This document shows, in pieces, positions 51,423-60,417 of a stretch of DNA of 64,000 nucleotides (position 1 is the stretch's first letter; the number at the start of each line of letters is the position of its first letter). This DNA comes from CAYYUA01 sp964542585 (GTDB taxonomy: Bacteria > Bacteroidota > Bacteroidia > CAILMK01 > CAYYUA01), in contig CAZIUI010000008.1 of the NCBI GenBank assembly GCA_964542585.1, positions 29,480-93,479 of the forward strand, written 5' to 3'. The translations under genes were made by a program, and so were the position numbers. The notes under the pieces are model-generated. The model had not been told where the DNA came from, ran no database searches, and saw only the letters and a program-made list of their open reading frames with translations.

Positions 51423-54400
51423 TCACCGCTTCCCAACGGTCACACTCTTCTGAAAGGAGCGCTTATCGCCATCCGGATGGAAGGCCTCGCCTTGAATGAT
51501 ATAAACCCCGCTTGATACGGATTCTTGGTTATCGCGCGTACCGTCCCATTTAAGGCTACCCTCACGGCCAAGTAACTCGTTATTAGCCAACTGACGGACT
51601 TTCCGGCCTTTGCTATCATAAATGGTGATGGTCGCCAGAAAGCCGTCCTTCGGCAGTTCATACCGGATGCGCAGGAAATCCCGGTAGCCATCCTGATCCG
51701 GGGAAAGGACTTTGTACGATAAGCTAAAACTCCCCTGCTGCTGGGTTTCCCTACCGGATTGGGAATTTTCGTAGGTAGGGGTGCCAAAACCGGCCGTTTC
51801 GGCTGCTGATTGCCAGTTATTAGGCTCATTGCCGGGCTGCTGCCGGCTGATGCGCTCCAGGCTAACGCCACTGGGATCATCGACCAGGGGCGTATGCCAG
51901 TCTTCATCGTAAGGGACCTCATCCAGCACCGTTCCATCTTTTCGCAAGAGCACGACCTCCCCTTCTGCATTGGGATAAGTAGGCAGGCCGTCCATTTTTC
52001 TTAGCTGAAGCGGCTCCTTAACGCGGAAATTGGCAGCAACCGCTCCCGGCTCTTCAGTAACCACCAAATACTTGCCAGGCAGCAGTTGACCATTCGGTAA
52101 AGCCTCCGGATCGGCTACCTGACCCCCATCCCCGCGATTGGCCATTTGTAGGTTATTCAGGTTTAAGACTTGGTCAGTGGTATTGACAAGCTCTACAAAG
52201 TCTGCCCCATTCTTACTGGGATTAAAAAGGATTTCGTTGATCTTTAAATCTCCTTTAAGGGGTGGCTGCGGCAACCCCCAGTTGCGATCAGTAGCGGGTA
52301 AAGCATTCCCCAGGCAGTCTGTAAGCCCTTCCAGCTGCAGCGTGTAAATGGTACCGGGCTCAGCCGGCTGATCTAAGACCAGCGTAGCTTCTCTGAACAA
52401 GGGGGTACGCGGAATGACGCTATCTACGCTAAGATCAGGCGCAAGCCGGTAAGTGCCACTGACCAGCGCCTGGCTATCCATGCGCTTGGTAAACCGCAGC
52501 TTCAGGCGCAGACTATCAATGACCTGAATCTGGTCCAGCGCCGGCTTAGTAGAAAGGGAATTACGCCTTGCTACACTATTGGGCTGACCTGGTGTACCGC
52601 CTTTAGGATCCTTGGAGGGCGCCCAGTTAGGCCCGCCGGCACAGGGTTGCGTTAGATCGATCATTTCAAGGCTCCAGCCGCCTTCTTCCTTGAAACTGCG
52701 ACTATACCAATCATCTTTATAGGCGACCGTATGCAATAGTGCCCCAGCCTGGTTACGAAGTGTTATCCGGCCACCGGCATTGATCAGAGGCGGCAAACCC
52801 GAAACCCCTATCACTTGCCCCTCCTGAAGAAAGTCAGCAGCGGCCTGGGGATCGGTCAGGATTATATTCGTATCCGGTTTTAAAAGCTTTTCGGGTAATG
52901 CTACAGATTGGCTATCCACCAACAAGCGCTGACCTTCCAAAGCAATCACCTTGTTGCTGTTATTCCTAAGCTCGATATATTCGTAGGGTGGTAAACTAAC
53001 GGTAGGCTCAGGCACTCGCATGATCTCTGTTATCAAGAGGTCTTGGTAGCTTGCAGGCTCTGGCTTGAGGTAGGTAAAGGATTGCTTGTCTGGATCTTGT
53101 TGCTGGTTGCCCCAGCAATCTTCCAGCCCGGTAACGCTAAGGCTATAAGACGTTTGATTAGACAACGACTCTTCCAAGGTAAGAATCGCTTCACGCACCA
53201 AGTCAGACGAGCGTGGGTTCAAATTTTGAATCGTGATAGCAGGTCTTAATTCCCATTGATTGACCTTGAGGCTGGCTATTGTCACACGCTCGCTAAACGT
53301 CACTTTCAAGGTTAAGGAATCCCGAACAGTGACCGCTAGCAGGTCAGGAGCACTCGTATCCGGGGTAGGATCAAAGACAGCATTTTGACGACCTGGGGTT
53401 CCCCCGCTGGAATCCGAACTGCCCTTCCAGTTATCGGGCCCGCTGCACGGATGATTGGGGTTGATTTGGGCAATGGCCCATCCACCATTGGCCTTCACCG
53501 GATTGTCATACCAGGTGTCGTCATACCTTAAGGAATCAATGGTATCACCATCAGGGCTTTTGAGCCTTATCACATCACCGCCATTGTTTAGGGAAGGCCA
53601 ATCAGCGATCGGCAGCGTTTTCACGGTATCGGCATAAGCAGTATCAGCCTCAAGGGGTAAAAGCACCACAACTTCCCCCGCTTTTATTACCGTATCAGGT
53701 AGCTGAACACGGTTGTTACGATCCGTATAAGTCCATCCCTGTAAGCTGAAAGTCCGATTGCTCCGGTTAAACAATTCGGTATACTCGAATTTTGGCAGGC
53801 CCTGGGAAGGGGTTGGATCCGGCAAAAACTCGTTAATAACGATATCCCGCAGTTGCGCCCCATAGGGGCTGTTATACGTAAAGGATAATTGCCTCGGCTG
53901 AGCGGTTGTATTGCCCCAACAATCGGGAAGTCCCGAAACCTCTAGCTGGTAGGTAATATTGCTTTCAAAGCTTTGCTGGTAAGTAAGCTCAATGCTTGTA
54001 TCGGTAGTGAATCGTACCTTCTGCAGGGGGACATTGGGCTGAATGCTAAAAAAGTTTTTCAAAGGCCGGCTTAAAGGTCGAGCTATCTTTTCATTGAGGA
54101 CAAGTAACAATTGATTAGAATCCAGGACTTGCAGTGATTGCGGTTCAGGAGGAATCGTATCGCGGAAGCGTTTCAAGCCACTATTAGGTTGGCCGGGCGT
54201 GCCTCCCCTATCAGCCCTGGACCCCTGCCAATTCACGGCTCCCTTACAGGGTGAAAGCAAGTTGATCAAGGCGAGGCTATATCCCCCGTCCGACAAGCTA
54301 TCAACCTGATACCAATCAGGTTTGTAAGCGACCTGTTCCAACGTATCCCCTTTATTATCAATAAGTGAGATCAATTCACCGCCATTGTTAAGAATGGGCA

Positions 54401-55628
54401 TGTTGCTAACGGGCACCAACTGTTTTACACCGGCTTTTTCGAGATCATTGGCAGCTCCCTGCCCCGCCAATACCACATACCCCTTTGCCGGTAGTATTGC
54501 CGCCTGTTCAATTCGACCAGCATTAGTGGGATCAGATAATTGCCAACCTTCAAGATCAACCGGTAAGGATAGTTTATTATAAACCTCCACATACTCAACG
54601 GTAGGTAAGCCCCTGGACGGGGAGGGATCCGGCATAAGCTCGGTCATTACCACATCGCCTTTGTCCGGCACCACATAGCTAAACGAGACCGTATCAGTAA
54701 GCCTGTTTCCCGCTTCATCTGCGAGGCCATTAAAAGCAAGCTTATACTTGTTTTTATTATTCAAAGGCGGTGATATAGCCAATGTTAACAAGGAAGGACG
54801 CTGCTCCGGTGGTCCTACGGCTGATAGCTGGCGGTTACCGGGATTTAAACTGATTTGGCTTAACGCATTGAGGGTCAGTGGCTCGCTAAAAGCTAATTGC
54901 AGGGTCTGGCTGTCTTTAAGCACAAGATCTTCCAGTTTCGGTGGTGTGGTATCCGGTGCAAATGGACCCTGGTAAACATCGTCAAAATAAAACCGATCAG
55001 CGCGGGTACTGGTAAAACGTGCTTCTAATCCGAGGTACCGGAATTCCTGATGTGTGGTATCTACGACCTGGCCCTGTTTCACCCAATCTTTACGGCCGTT
55101 GCTATCAGCTGCAATATGCCATGTGCCATCCGGATAGTACCAAACCTTTAAACGCTGAGCCAAAGGTCCTTTCAATGCAAATCCCGCTTTGCCGTCTATG
55201 ATTTTTTCCGTCTTATTGCTATCCTTCCGGTAGAGATCAATACCATCTGATTGGCCGTTTTCGCCCACCGATAAGTAGTACCCTTGAGCATTGGGAGCAG
55301 TTGGTAAGGTATCCATCGCCAGGTAAAAGCGGGATTGGTTTTGATCTGATGGAGAAAAATCCAGTTTCTGCCAAAGGCGCCATTCCAGGGTATCAGCATT
55401 AAAATTCCCGGATGTGTAAATTACTGCTGGGCTAGCATTTGAAGGTGCATCCAACTGAAGCCTTTGGTCCTGATTGATACGGAAAGCAGTGGTATCGCCC
55501 TGCCAGGATGGATTTTTAGTTAAATTATCATCCGAGAAATCATCATTTACCTGGGCTGTTAATGGAGCACAGAATAGAACGATTCCAGCAAAACACCCTA
55601 GTTTTATGCTGAATCGGCCAAGATGCAT
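51423..55628 (-). CDS. Lamin-tail-domain (LTD) multi-module exported protein
   Basis: 1401 residues. Signal peptide ending PLTAQ. An N-terminal beta domain (about 25-230), then four LTD modules at about 330, 595, 875 and 1150 (VVMTELMPDPSPSRGLPTVE, IVINEFLPDPTPSQGLPKFE, LLITEIMRVPEPTVSLPPYE, LKINEILFNPSKNGADFVEL) alternating with Ig-like modules of the SbsA type (LQLAFSEPLTLNAL, LLVLNEKIARPL). A FlgD-like Ig fold ends it (ATITIYDSKGRKVRQL ... QKSVTVGKR). LTD proteins bind or decorate surfaces; a role as secreted adhesin or scaffold is inferred. It follows the TonB receptor by five bases. Confidence 0.87.
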   Translation of the reverse strand: MHLGRFSIKLGCFAGIVLFCAPLTAQVNDDFSDDNLTKNPSWQGDTTAFRINQDQRLQLDAPSNASPAVIYTSGNFNADTLEWRLWQKLDFSPSDQNQSRFYLAMDTLPTAPNAQGYYLSVGENGQSDGIDLYRKDSNKTEKIIDGKAGFALKGPLAQRLKVWYYPDGTWHIAADSNGRKDWVKQGQVVDTTHQEFRYLGLEARFTSTRADRFYFDDVYQGPFAPDTTPPKLEDLVLKDSQTLQLAFSEPLTLNALSQISLNPGNRQLSAVGPPEQRPSLLTLAISPPLNNKNKYKLAFNGLADEAGNRLTDTVSFSYVVPDKGDVVMTELMPDPSPSRGLPTVEYVEVYNKLSLPVDLEGWQLSDPTNAGRIEQAAILPAKGYVVLAGQGAANDLEKAGVKQLVPVSNMPILNNGGELISLIDNKGDTLEQVAYKPDWYQVDSLSDGGYSLALINLLSPCKGAVNWQGSRADRGGTPGQPNSGLKRFRDTIPPEPQSLQVLDSNQLLLVLNEKIARPLSRPLKNFFSIQPNVPLQKVRFTTDTSIELTYQQSFESNITYQLEVSGLPDCWGNTTAQPRQLSFTYNSPYGAQLRDIVINEFLPDPTPSQGLPKFEYTELFNRSNRTFSLQGWTYTDRNNRVQLPDTVIKAGEVVVLLPLEADTAYADTVKTLPIADWPSLNNGGDVIRLKSPDGDTIDSLRYDDTWYDNPVKANGGWAIAQINPNHPCSGPDNWKGSSDSSGGTPGRQNAVFDPTPDTSAPDLLAVTVRDSLTLKVTFSERVTIASLKVNQWELRPAITIQNLNPRSSDLVREAILTLEESLSNQTSYSLSVTGLEDCWGNQQQDPDKQSFTYLKPEPASYQDLLITEIMRVPEPTVSLPPYEYIELRNNSNKVIALEGQRLLVDSQSVALPEKLLKPDTNIILTDPQAAADFLQEGQVIGVSGLPPLINAGGRITLRNQAGALLHTVAYKDDWYSRSFKEEGGWSLEMIDLTQPCAGGPNWAPSKDPKGGTPGQPNSVARRNSLSTKPALDQIQVIDSLRLKLRFTKRMDSQALVSGTYRLAPDLSVDSVIPRTPLFREATLVLDQPAEPGTIYTLQLEGLTDCLGNALPATDRNWGLPQPPLKGDLKINEILFNPSKNGADFVELVNTTDQVLNLNNLQMANRGDGGQVADPEALPNGQLLPGKYLVVTEEPGAVAANFRVKEPLQLRKMDGLPTYPNAEGEVVLLRKDGTVLDEVPYDEDWHTPLVDDPSGVSLERISRQQPGNEPNNWQSAAETAGFGTPTYENSQSGRETQQQGSFSLSYKVLSPDQDGYRDFLRIRYELPKDGFLATITIYDSKGRKVRQLANNELLGREGSLKWDGTRDNQESVSSGVYIIQGEAFHPDGDKRSFQKSVTVGKR

Positions 55629-55633
55629 AGGCT

Positions 55634-57958
55634 TTAAAACTGATAGCTCAACGAAATACTAGGCAGAATGGGTAACTGATTAACCCGTTCAAACCTGACA
55701 CGGCTAAAATAGAATATATTCTTACGATTGTAGGCATTGATTAAGCTAAACGTTCCCTGAAGTTTTTGCTTGGGAGCCAATTGCCAGGTTTTCTTCAGGG
55801 AAGCATCAAAACGGTGATAAGGAGGTAAGCGACCACCATTCAGGTCATCATAAATGATCCCCAAATCCCCGTTTTCCTGTTGGATATTGGTATTAACGCC
55901 ATCCTGCAGGAACCGGAGCCGTTCGTAAAAACCCTGTGTTTGAGTGAAAGGAAAGCCTGAACCTAAATTCCAGCGAAGGGATAATTCCCAACTGTTAAAG
56001 CGACCAAATTTGTAAGTGCCCACCAAGTTAACATTGTGACGCCTATCCCAATGGGGGTTATAGGTTTGCCGGCCGTCAAAACGCTCATTAAAGGCCAGGG
56101 AGTAAACCAGCTTCCCGTAAATAGAGCCTTTGCTGTATCTTGCATTAAAATCAACCCCGTAGGCTTGGCCCTCCTCTACAATAAAGTCCTTTCGCTTATA
56201 GGCGGGTCTGCCTTGGTTATCGGGGTTATCGTCAAAGATTTTATTCCGGTTAATGTCGGTCAACTGGGTAAAATCCTTGATATAGCCTTCCACTTCCATG
56301 ATCAGATCTGAAGTAATATCAGCTTCAAATCCGGCTATCAAGTGCTGAGATGACTGAAGACGAGAATTGACTTGCCGCCCGTTAAACCGGTTCTGAAGCT
56401 CTGCCGGCGCTGATAAAAAGCCATAGAACAAGTTAACGACATCCCGGTCAGAGCGGGCACTCATCAGATCCTGCGAATAAAGGCCAGCGGCAGCTTTAGC
56501 ACGGAGGTCTTCGTTAAAGTTGTATTTAACCGATAACCGGGGTTCTAAACGGACTTCCTGAACGGAGGCAAACACCGTAGCGCGGACGCTCGGATCCAGA
56601 ATGAGATCTCCCAGCTTTTTCTTGTACCGCCCGTAACCCGCTAAGCGTGTTGTAAATTGGGTCTGACTGATTTTCCGCCCTACCTGGTTCGTAAATTCCA
56701 GGTTGGTTCGATTCCCACTGATATCAATTCCGTATTTGATAACATCTTCTCCCGGATAGTAATTGAAATCCAATCCGGCCTGAAAATTTCTTATAGAACT
56801 ATTGCGCGGCTCGTTGTCTGGCCGATCTTCGGTGATATCATAAGACGAGTAAGCAAAGTTGGCTTTGATGGTATTGGAAGATGCTGAAGGTAGCAGTAAA
56901 AGTTCGGTACCCACACCTGTAGCATTCCATTCGTAAGTGGCTACCTGGCGGAAATTGACCTTATCATTAAAACTGAAACCAAAAAGGTTCGCATTGCTAC
57001 CATTGGCACCGGTTAGGGTTATCTTGCCATAAAAATCCTGGAATTGATACGGCAGACCGTTACTATCTGCATAACTGTATAAGGCCGGGGAGGTTTCGTT
57101 TAAATAGGAAATACGCGTATTGAATAAGTAGGAAAGGCTTCCCTCCCCTTTTTCAAATTCTTTGATCGGCCCTTCGAGCTGCACTTTACTCGTAAAGGGG
57201 CTACCAGAGACCTTCCCCTTAAAAAAGCGCTTATTGCCATCCTTTGTTTGTAGATCAATAATGGCCGAAACCCTATTTCCATATTCAGCATTAAAACCGC
57301 CGGTATAAATATCCGCATTCCTAATGTAGTCCATGTCGAACACCGAAAATAGCCCTATAGAATGAAAGGGATTGTAGATCGTCATACCGTCCATGATGAC
57401 TTTATTCTGAACCGGTGTCCCTCCTCGTATGTAAAAACTACCACCCTGATCCCCACTAAGAACAACCCCTGGCACAACCTGCAGATACTGGGCAAAATCC
57501 GGTTGACCCCCAATAGCCGGGATTCGCGCTACATCCGCGGGGCTGACCTGGGTTTTGGATATCTGAACATTGTTGATCCGCTCTTGCTTCCGGTCTTGGA
57601 TCTCCACAGTCTGGAGCTTAAGCCGTGATTCCTCCAGGTAAAGGTTAACATTAGTAACCTGATTGCCTTTTACCTTGATCTTTTTTCGAGTAGTGTCGTA
57701 GCCAAGGAAGGTGCAGCGCAGCGTATGAGTACCTTTAGGCACATCATCCAAGACAAAGACCCCGTTTTCGTTGGTGGACGAACCCCTTCCCAATTCTTCC
57801 AGAATAACATTGGTGTACAGGATCGGCTCGCCGGTGCGATCATCATACACAAAACCCCGGATCGAGCCATTTTGGGCAAATGTTGAAATACTCGAGAAAA
57901 ACAAGCTGATTAACGTGAGGTAAACACCCGCACGCCACAAATTTTTAAAAAAAACCAC
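55634..57958 (-). CDS. TonB-dependent receptor with carboxypeptidase-like regulatory domain
   Basis: 774 residues. Signal peptide (about 1-28, STFAQ), CarboxypepD-reg domain (about 30-115, GSIRGFVYDDRTGEPILYTN), plug domain (about 130-240, with QYLQVVPGVVLSGDQGGSFY and YIRGGTPVQNKVIMDG), and a 22-strand barrel ending LPILPSISLSYQF, with a terminal Phe. It should import a large substrate, but the length is smaller than SusC proteins and no SusD is adjacent. The LTD giant follows by five bases, so receptor and LTD protein are probably one operon. No consensus promoter was found upstream. Confidence 0.93.
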   Translation of the reverse strand: MVFFKNLWRAGVYLTLISLFFSSISTFAQNGSIRGFVYDDRTGEPILYTNVILEELGRGSSTNENGVFVLDDVPKGTHTLRCTFLGYDTTRKKIKVKGNQVTNVNLYLEESRLKLQTVEIQDRKQERINNVQISKTQVSPADVARIPAIGGQPDFAQYLQVVPGVVLSGDQGGSFYIRGGTPVQNKVIMDGMTIYNPFHSIGLFSVFDMDYIRNADIYTGGFNAEYGNRVSAIIDLQTKDGNKRFFKGKVSGSPFTSKVQLEGPIKEFEKGEGSLSYLFNTRISYLNETSPALYSYADSNGLPYQFQDFYGKITLTGANGSNANLFGFSFNDKVNFRQVATYEWNATGVGTELLLLPSASSNTIKANFAYSSYDITEDRPDNEPRNSSIRNFQAGLDFNYYPGEDVIKYGIDISGNRTNLEFTNQVGRKISQTQFTTRLAGYGRYKKKLGDLILDPSVRATVFASVQEVRLEPRLSVKYNFNEDLRAKAAAGLYSQDLMSARSDRDVVNLFYGFLSAPAELQNRFNGRQVNSRLQSSQHLIAGFEADITSDLIMEVEGYIKDFTQLTDINRNKIFDDNPDNQGRPAYKRKDFIVEEGQAYGVDFNARYSKGSIYGKLVYSLAFNERFDGRQTYNPHWDRRHNVNLVGTYKFGRFNSWELSLRWNLGSGFPFTQTQGFYERLRFLQDGVNTNIQQENGDLGIIYDDLNGGRLPPYHRFDASLKKTWQLAPKQKLQGTFSLINAYNRKNIFYFSRVRFERVNQLPILPSISLSYQF

Positions 57959-58534
57959 TATCCCGGCTTTCCGATTAATGGATCGAAATTAAAGAATGTG
58001 TAAGCTCCATGTAGCAACTATTGGGGTACTCCTATTTATGGCTGCCAGTTCGCTTACCTCCCTATTTATGATTTATTTTTAGTTTGTAATCGGTTTATTA
58101 AAGTAGGCACTTTGGCAGTACTCGTAAAGTTTAAGGATCCTTTTCCGGCGCAACCTTCTTAAACAAAGCATGCCGGTAAAAAGTAACGCAACCCTTATGG
58201 AAAGCAGCATCATAACTCAATAGGGTCGGAAAGGAAGCCGCTGTTAAGACCGTTGACACCATTCAGTCCCGATTTTTTGCTACTGTTTCCAAAGTAAAGT
58301 TTAGAGACTTATATTATTCATCATACTTCAAAATAATGCTCAATAAGGCATACTTTACTTCACAGCTGGTAATACAACTACTTCAAATCATACATTAAAC
58401 AGGGTATGGTCAAAGCGCCTACTTCCTTAAGGTTGTTACAATTACTTACCGAAAAGCGGCATTTGCAGTGACAGAGCTTAATTCGTTGCTTTGATGATGA
58501 TCTTCGTTCGTAAACCATTGAACTAAGCACCATT
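57959..58534. other. Intergenic region between divergent envelope genes
   Basis: 576 bases between the TonB receptor (minus) and the protease-lipoprotein (plus). AT-rich stretches with stops in all frames, no tRNA, and no hairpin with a T-run. I did not find a consensus promoter on either strand; regulatory sites of a non-standard kind may be present. Confidence 0.55.
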
Positions 58535-60094
58535 ATGAACTCACTTTTAACCTACGGTAGTGCTTGCTTTTTAATAATTCCCATATTATTCACAAGCTGC
58601 GCTTCCACTTTTAACGGCTCTTCCCAGGACGTTCAACTAAGCACACGCACCCAAAACGCCTCCGTATATGTAGATGGCGATAAAGTGGGTAAGGGACGTT
58701 ATGCCAGCCTCACCCTCCAGCGGGATAAAATCCCTAAGCAGGTGAGGGTGGATGCTGATGGCTACAAGCCTTATTACCAGGTCATGGTTCAAACGGATCG
58801 ACCATGGCTTTACTACCTTTCTATTTTTCCATTTGGGGTTTTACTGTACCCGCCTTTTTATGACAAAGGACCCAAAGCTTACGATTATAAAGATCAATAC
58901 ACGTTAAAACCTGAAACAAGTTTTAATGACCGCAAAGCTGACCAGAAATACCTTTTCCTGGATGACTTAAACTTTGAGGTTCAAAAAGAGAACTTTCAAT
59001 TCCGGTATTACAGCGACTATGATGACTTTAAGGCCGGTACCGACCCTGATCGTAACCTGGAGTTGGATGAGGACATGAGCTTTACAGCGGATGACGGTGA
59101 GGACGTCATCAATGGTATCTTAAAACGGCATAATTTCATTGATACTTCAGAGGGCGTCTTCAGGGATAAGACCAATACTGTTAACCTGGATGCGGAGATT
59201 GAAGAAGTGGACTTTGACCTCTGCTTTCCACATGATTTCGTAGGTGACGATAAAGAGCGTGTAAACATCTTAAAGGCCAGGGTATTGGTTAACCTTAAGA
59301 TGGTAAGCATCTACGGTGAAACCCTCTACAAAAAGTCTTTAGAAGCCAAATCGGGCACCTTTACCAATAAAGAAGGTAATGATGAGGCTTTTGGTTCTAC
59401 CATCCGGGATGCCATTTACAAGGCCATGGCTAATTTCCTGGAAACGCCACAGGTTCAGCGTAAGCTTAAAAAAGAGGAATACGAGACGCCAGAATTTGAA
59501 TCCCTTACCCTACAATTGGGAGAAGCAATTGATGGCCTTAATGAAGCGCAACAATCCACAGTAACCATCATACATGGAAATAATGATGGGCATGGTAGCG
59601 GTTGCGTGATAGGCAGAAACGGGCACATTATCACCAATTATCATGTCGTGGCCAATAATAAAGATGACATTAAGGCTCGTTTAAACAATGGCCAAAAGCT
59701 GGAGGCCAAGCTGGTTCGAAAAAATGTTTATTCTGACCTGGCTATTCTAAAAGTTGATAAACAGTTTTCCAAAACCTTTACGCTTCCGACTGAGAAAAGT
59801 TATAAATCCGGGATGACGGTTTATGCCATAGGAACGCCAAAATCGATTCAGCTTGGCCAAACCCTTACCAAAGGCATCATCTCCGGTATCCGGAAGCATA
59901 AAGATAACACCTATCTGCAATCCGATGTAAGCGTCAACAGCGGTAGTAGTGGTGGTGCTTTGGTTAATGAAAAAGGCTACTTGGTGGGCATTGTCTCTTC
60001 CAAACTAATGGGCTACTCCACTGAGGGTATCAGCTTTAGTTTCCCGGCTCATTTGATCGATGATCGCCTTGGGCTACGGTATGAGTCGGATTAG
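58535..60094 (+). CDS. Lipoprotein with PEGA-like N-terminus fused to a trypsin-like (S1C) serine protease
   Basis: 519 residues. Lipobox FTSC (Cys22), then a short PEGA-like beta module (about 30-90: ASVYVDGDKVGKGRYASLTL, VRVDADGYKPYYQVMV), a weak hydrophobic patch, a unique middle domain (about 125-335) and a protease domain (about 345-510). The HtrA-type triad is visible: His370 in NYHVV, Asp401 in YSDLAILKV and Ser472 in NSGSSGGALV. No PDZ domain follows. It is probably anchored in the outer membrane facing the periplasm or exterior. The middle domain is unfamiliar. A terminator lies 46 bases after the stop. Confidence 0.85.
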   Translation: MNSLLTYGSACFLIIPILFTSCASTFNGSSQDVQLSTRTQNASVYVDGDKVGKGRYASLTLQRDKIPKQVRVDADGYKPYYQVMVQTDRPWLYYLSIFPFGVLLYPPFYDKGPKAYDYKDQYTLKPETSFNDRKADQKYLFLDDLNFEVQKENFQFRYYSDYDDFKAGTDPDRNLELDEDMSFTADDGEDVINGILKRHNFIDTSEGVFRDKTNTVNLDAEIEEVDFDLCFPHDFVGDDKERVNILKARVLVNLKMVSIYGETLYKKSLEAKSGTFTNKEGNDEAFGSTIRDAIYKAMANFLETPQVQRKLKKEEYETPEFESLTLQLGEAIDGLNEAQQSTVTIIHGNNDGHGSGCVIGRNGHIITNYHVVANNKDDIKARLNNGQKLEAKLVRKNVYSDLAILKVDKQFSKTFTLPTEKSYKSGMTVYAIGTPKSIQLGQTLTKGIISGIRKHKDNTYLQSDVSVNSGSSGGALVNEKGYLVGIVSSKLMGYSTEGISFSFPAHLIDDRLGLRYESD

Positions 60095-60417
60095 CTTGAG
60101 CGGCAGGCTCACACCCATTGTTAGGATGCTTCCCATCAAGGCCCTTTATCCAGTAGCGGAATAAAGGGCTTTTAAAAGCCTCCGGATCAACATAATGGAA
60201 ACCGGGATTCAGCCATTGCTAATCTTCAGCCTTGCTTGAATGGGCCCCAATAAACAGCTAACGTTTACCCGATTGCCAATCATTACCGGAAGTTGCTGAA
60301 TTCACTTGCTTGATTAAATGGCTGCGAAATGCAGGAGCATGAGCTCCTTCCATTTTAAGCTTTGATTATTAAAGCAGCTCAAGGAATTCGCTGGTAAGTA
60401 AGCATTTCCGCACCACC
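60095..60417. other. Intergenic region between convergent protease and AsmA genes
   Basis: 323 bases with one terminator hairpin at 60141-60173; the rest has stops in all frames and no further recognisable element. Confidence 0.6.
60141..60173 (+). terminator. Intrinsic terminator of the protease-lipoprotein gene
   Basis: Nine-base stem GCCCTTTAT / ATAAAGGGC around CCAGTAGCGGA, followed by TTTT. Confidence 0.8.
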
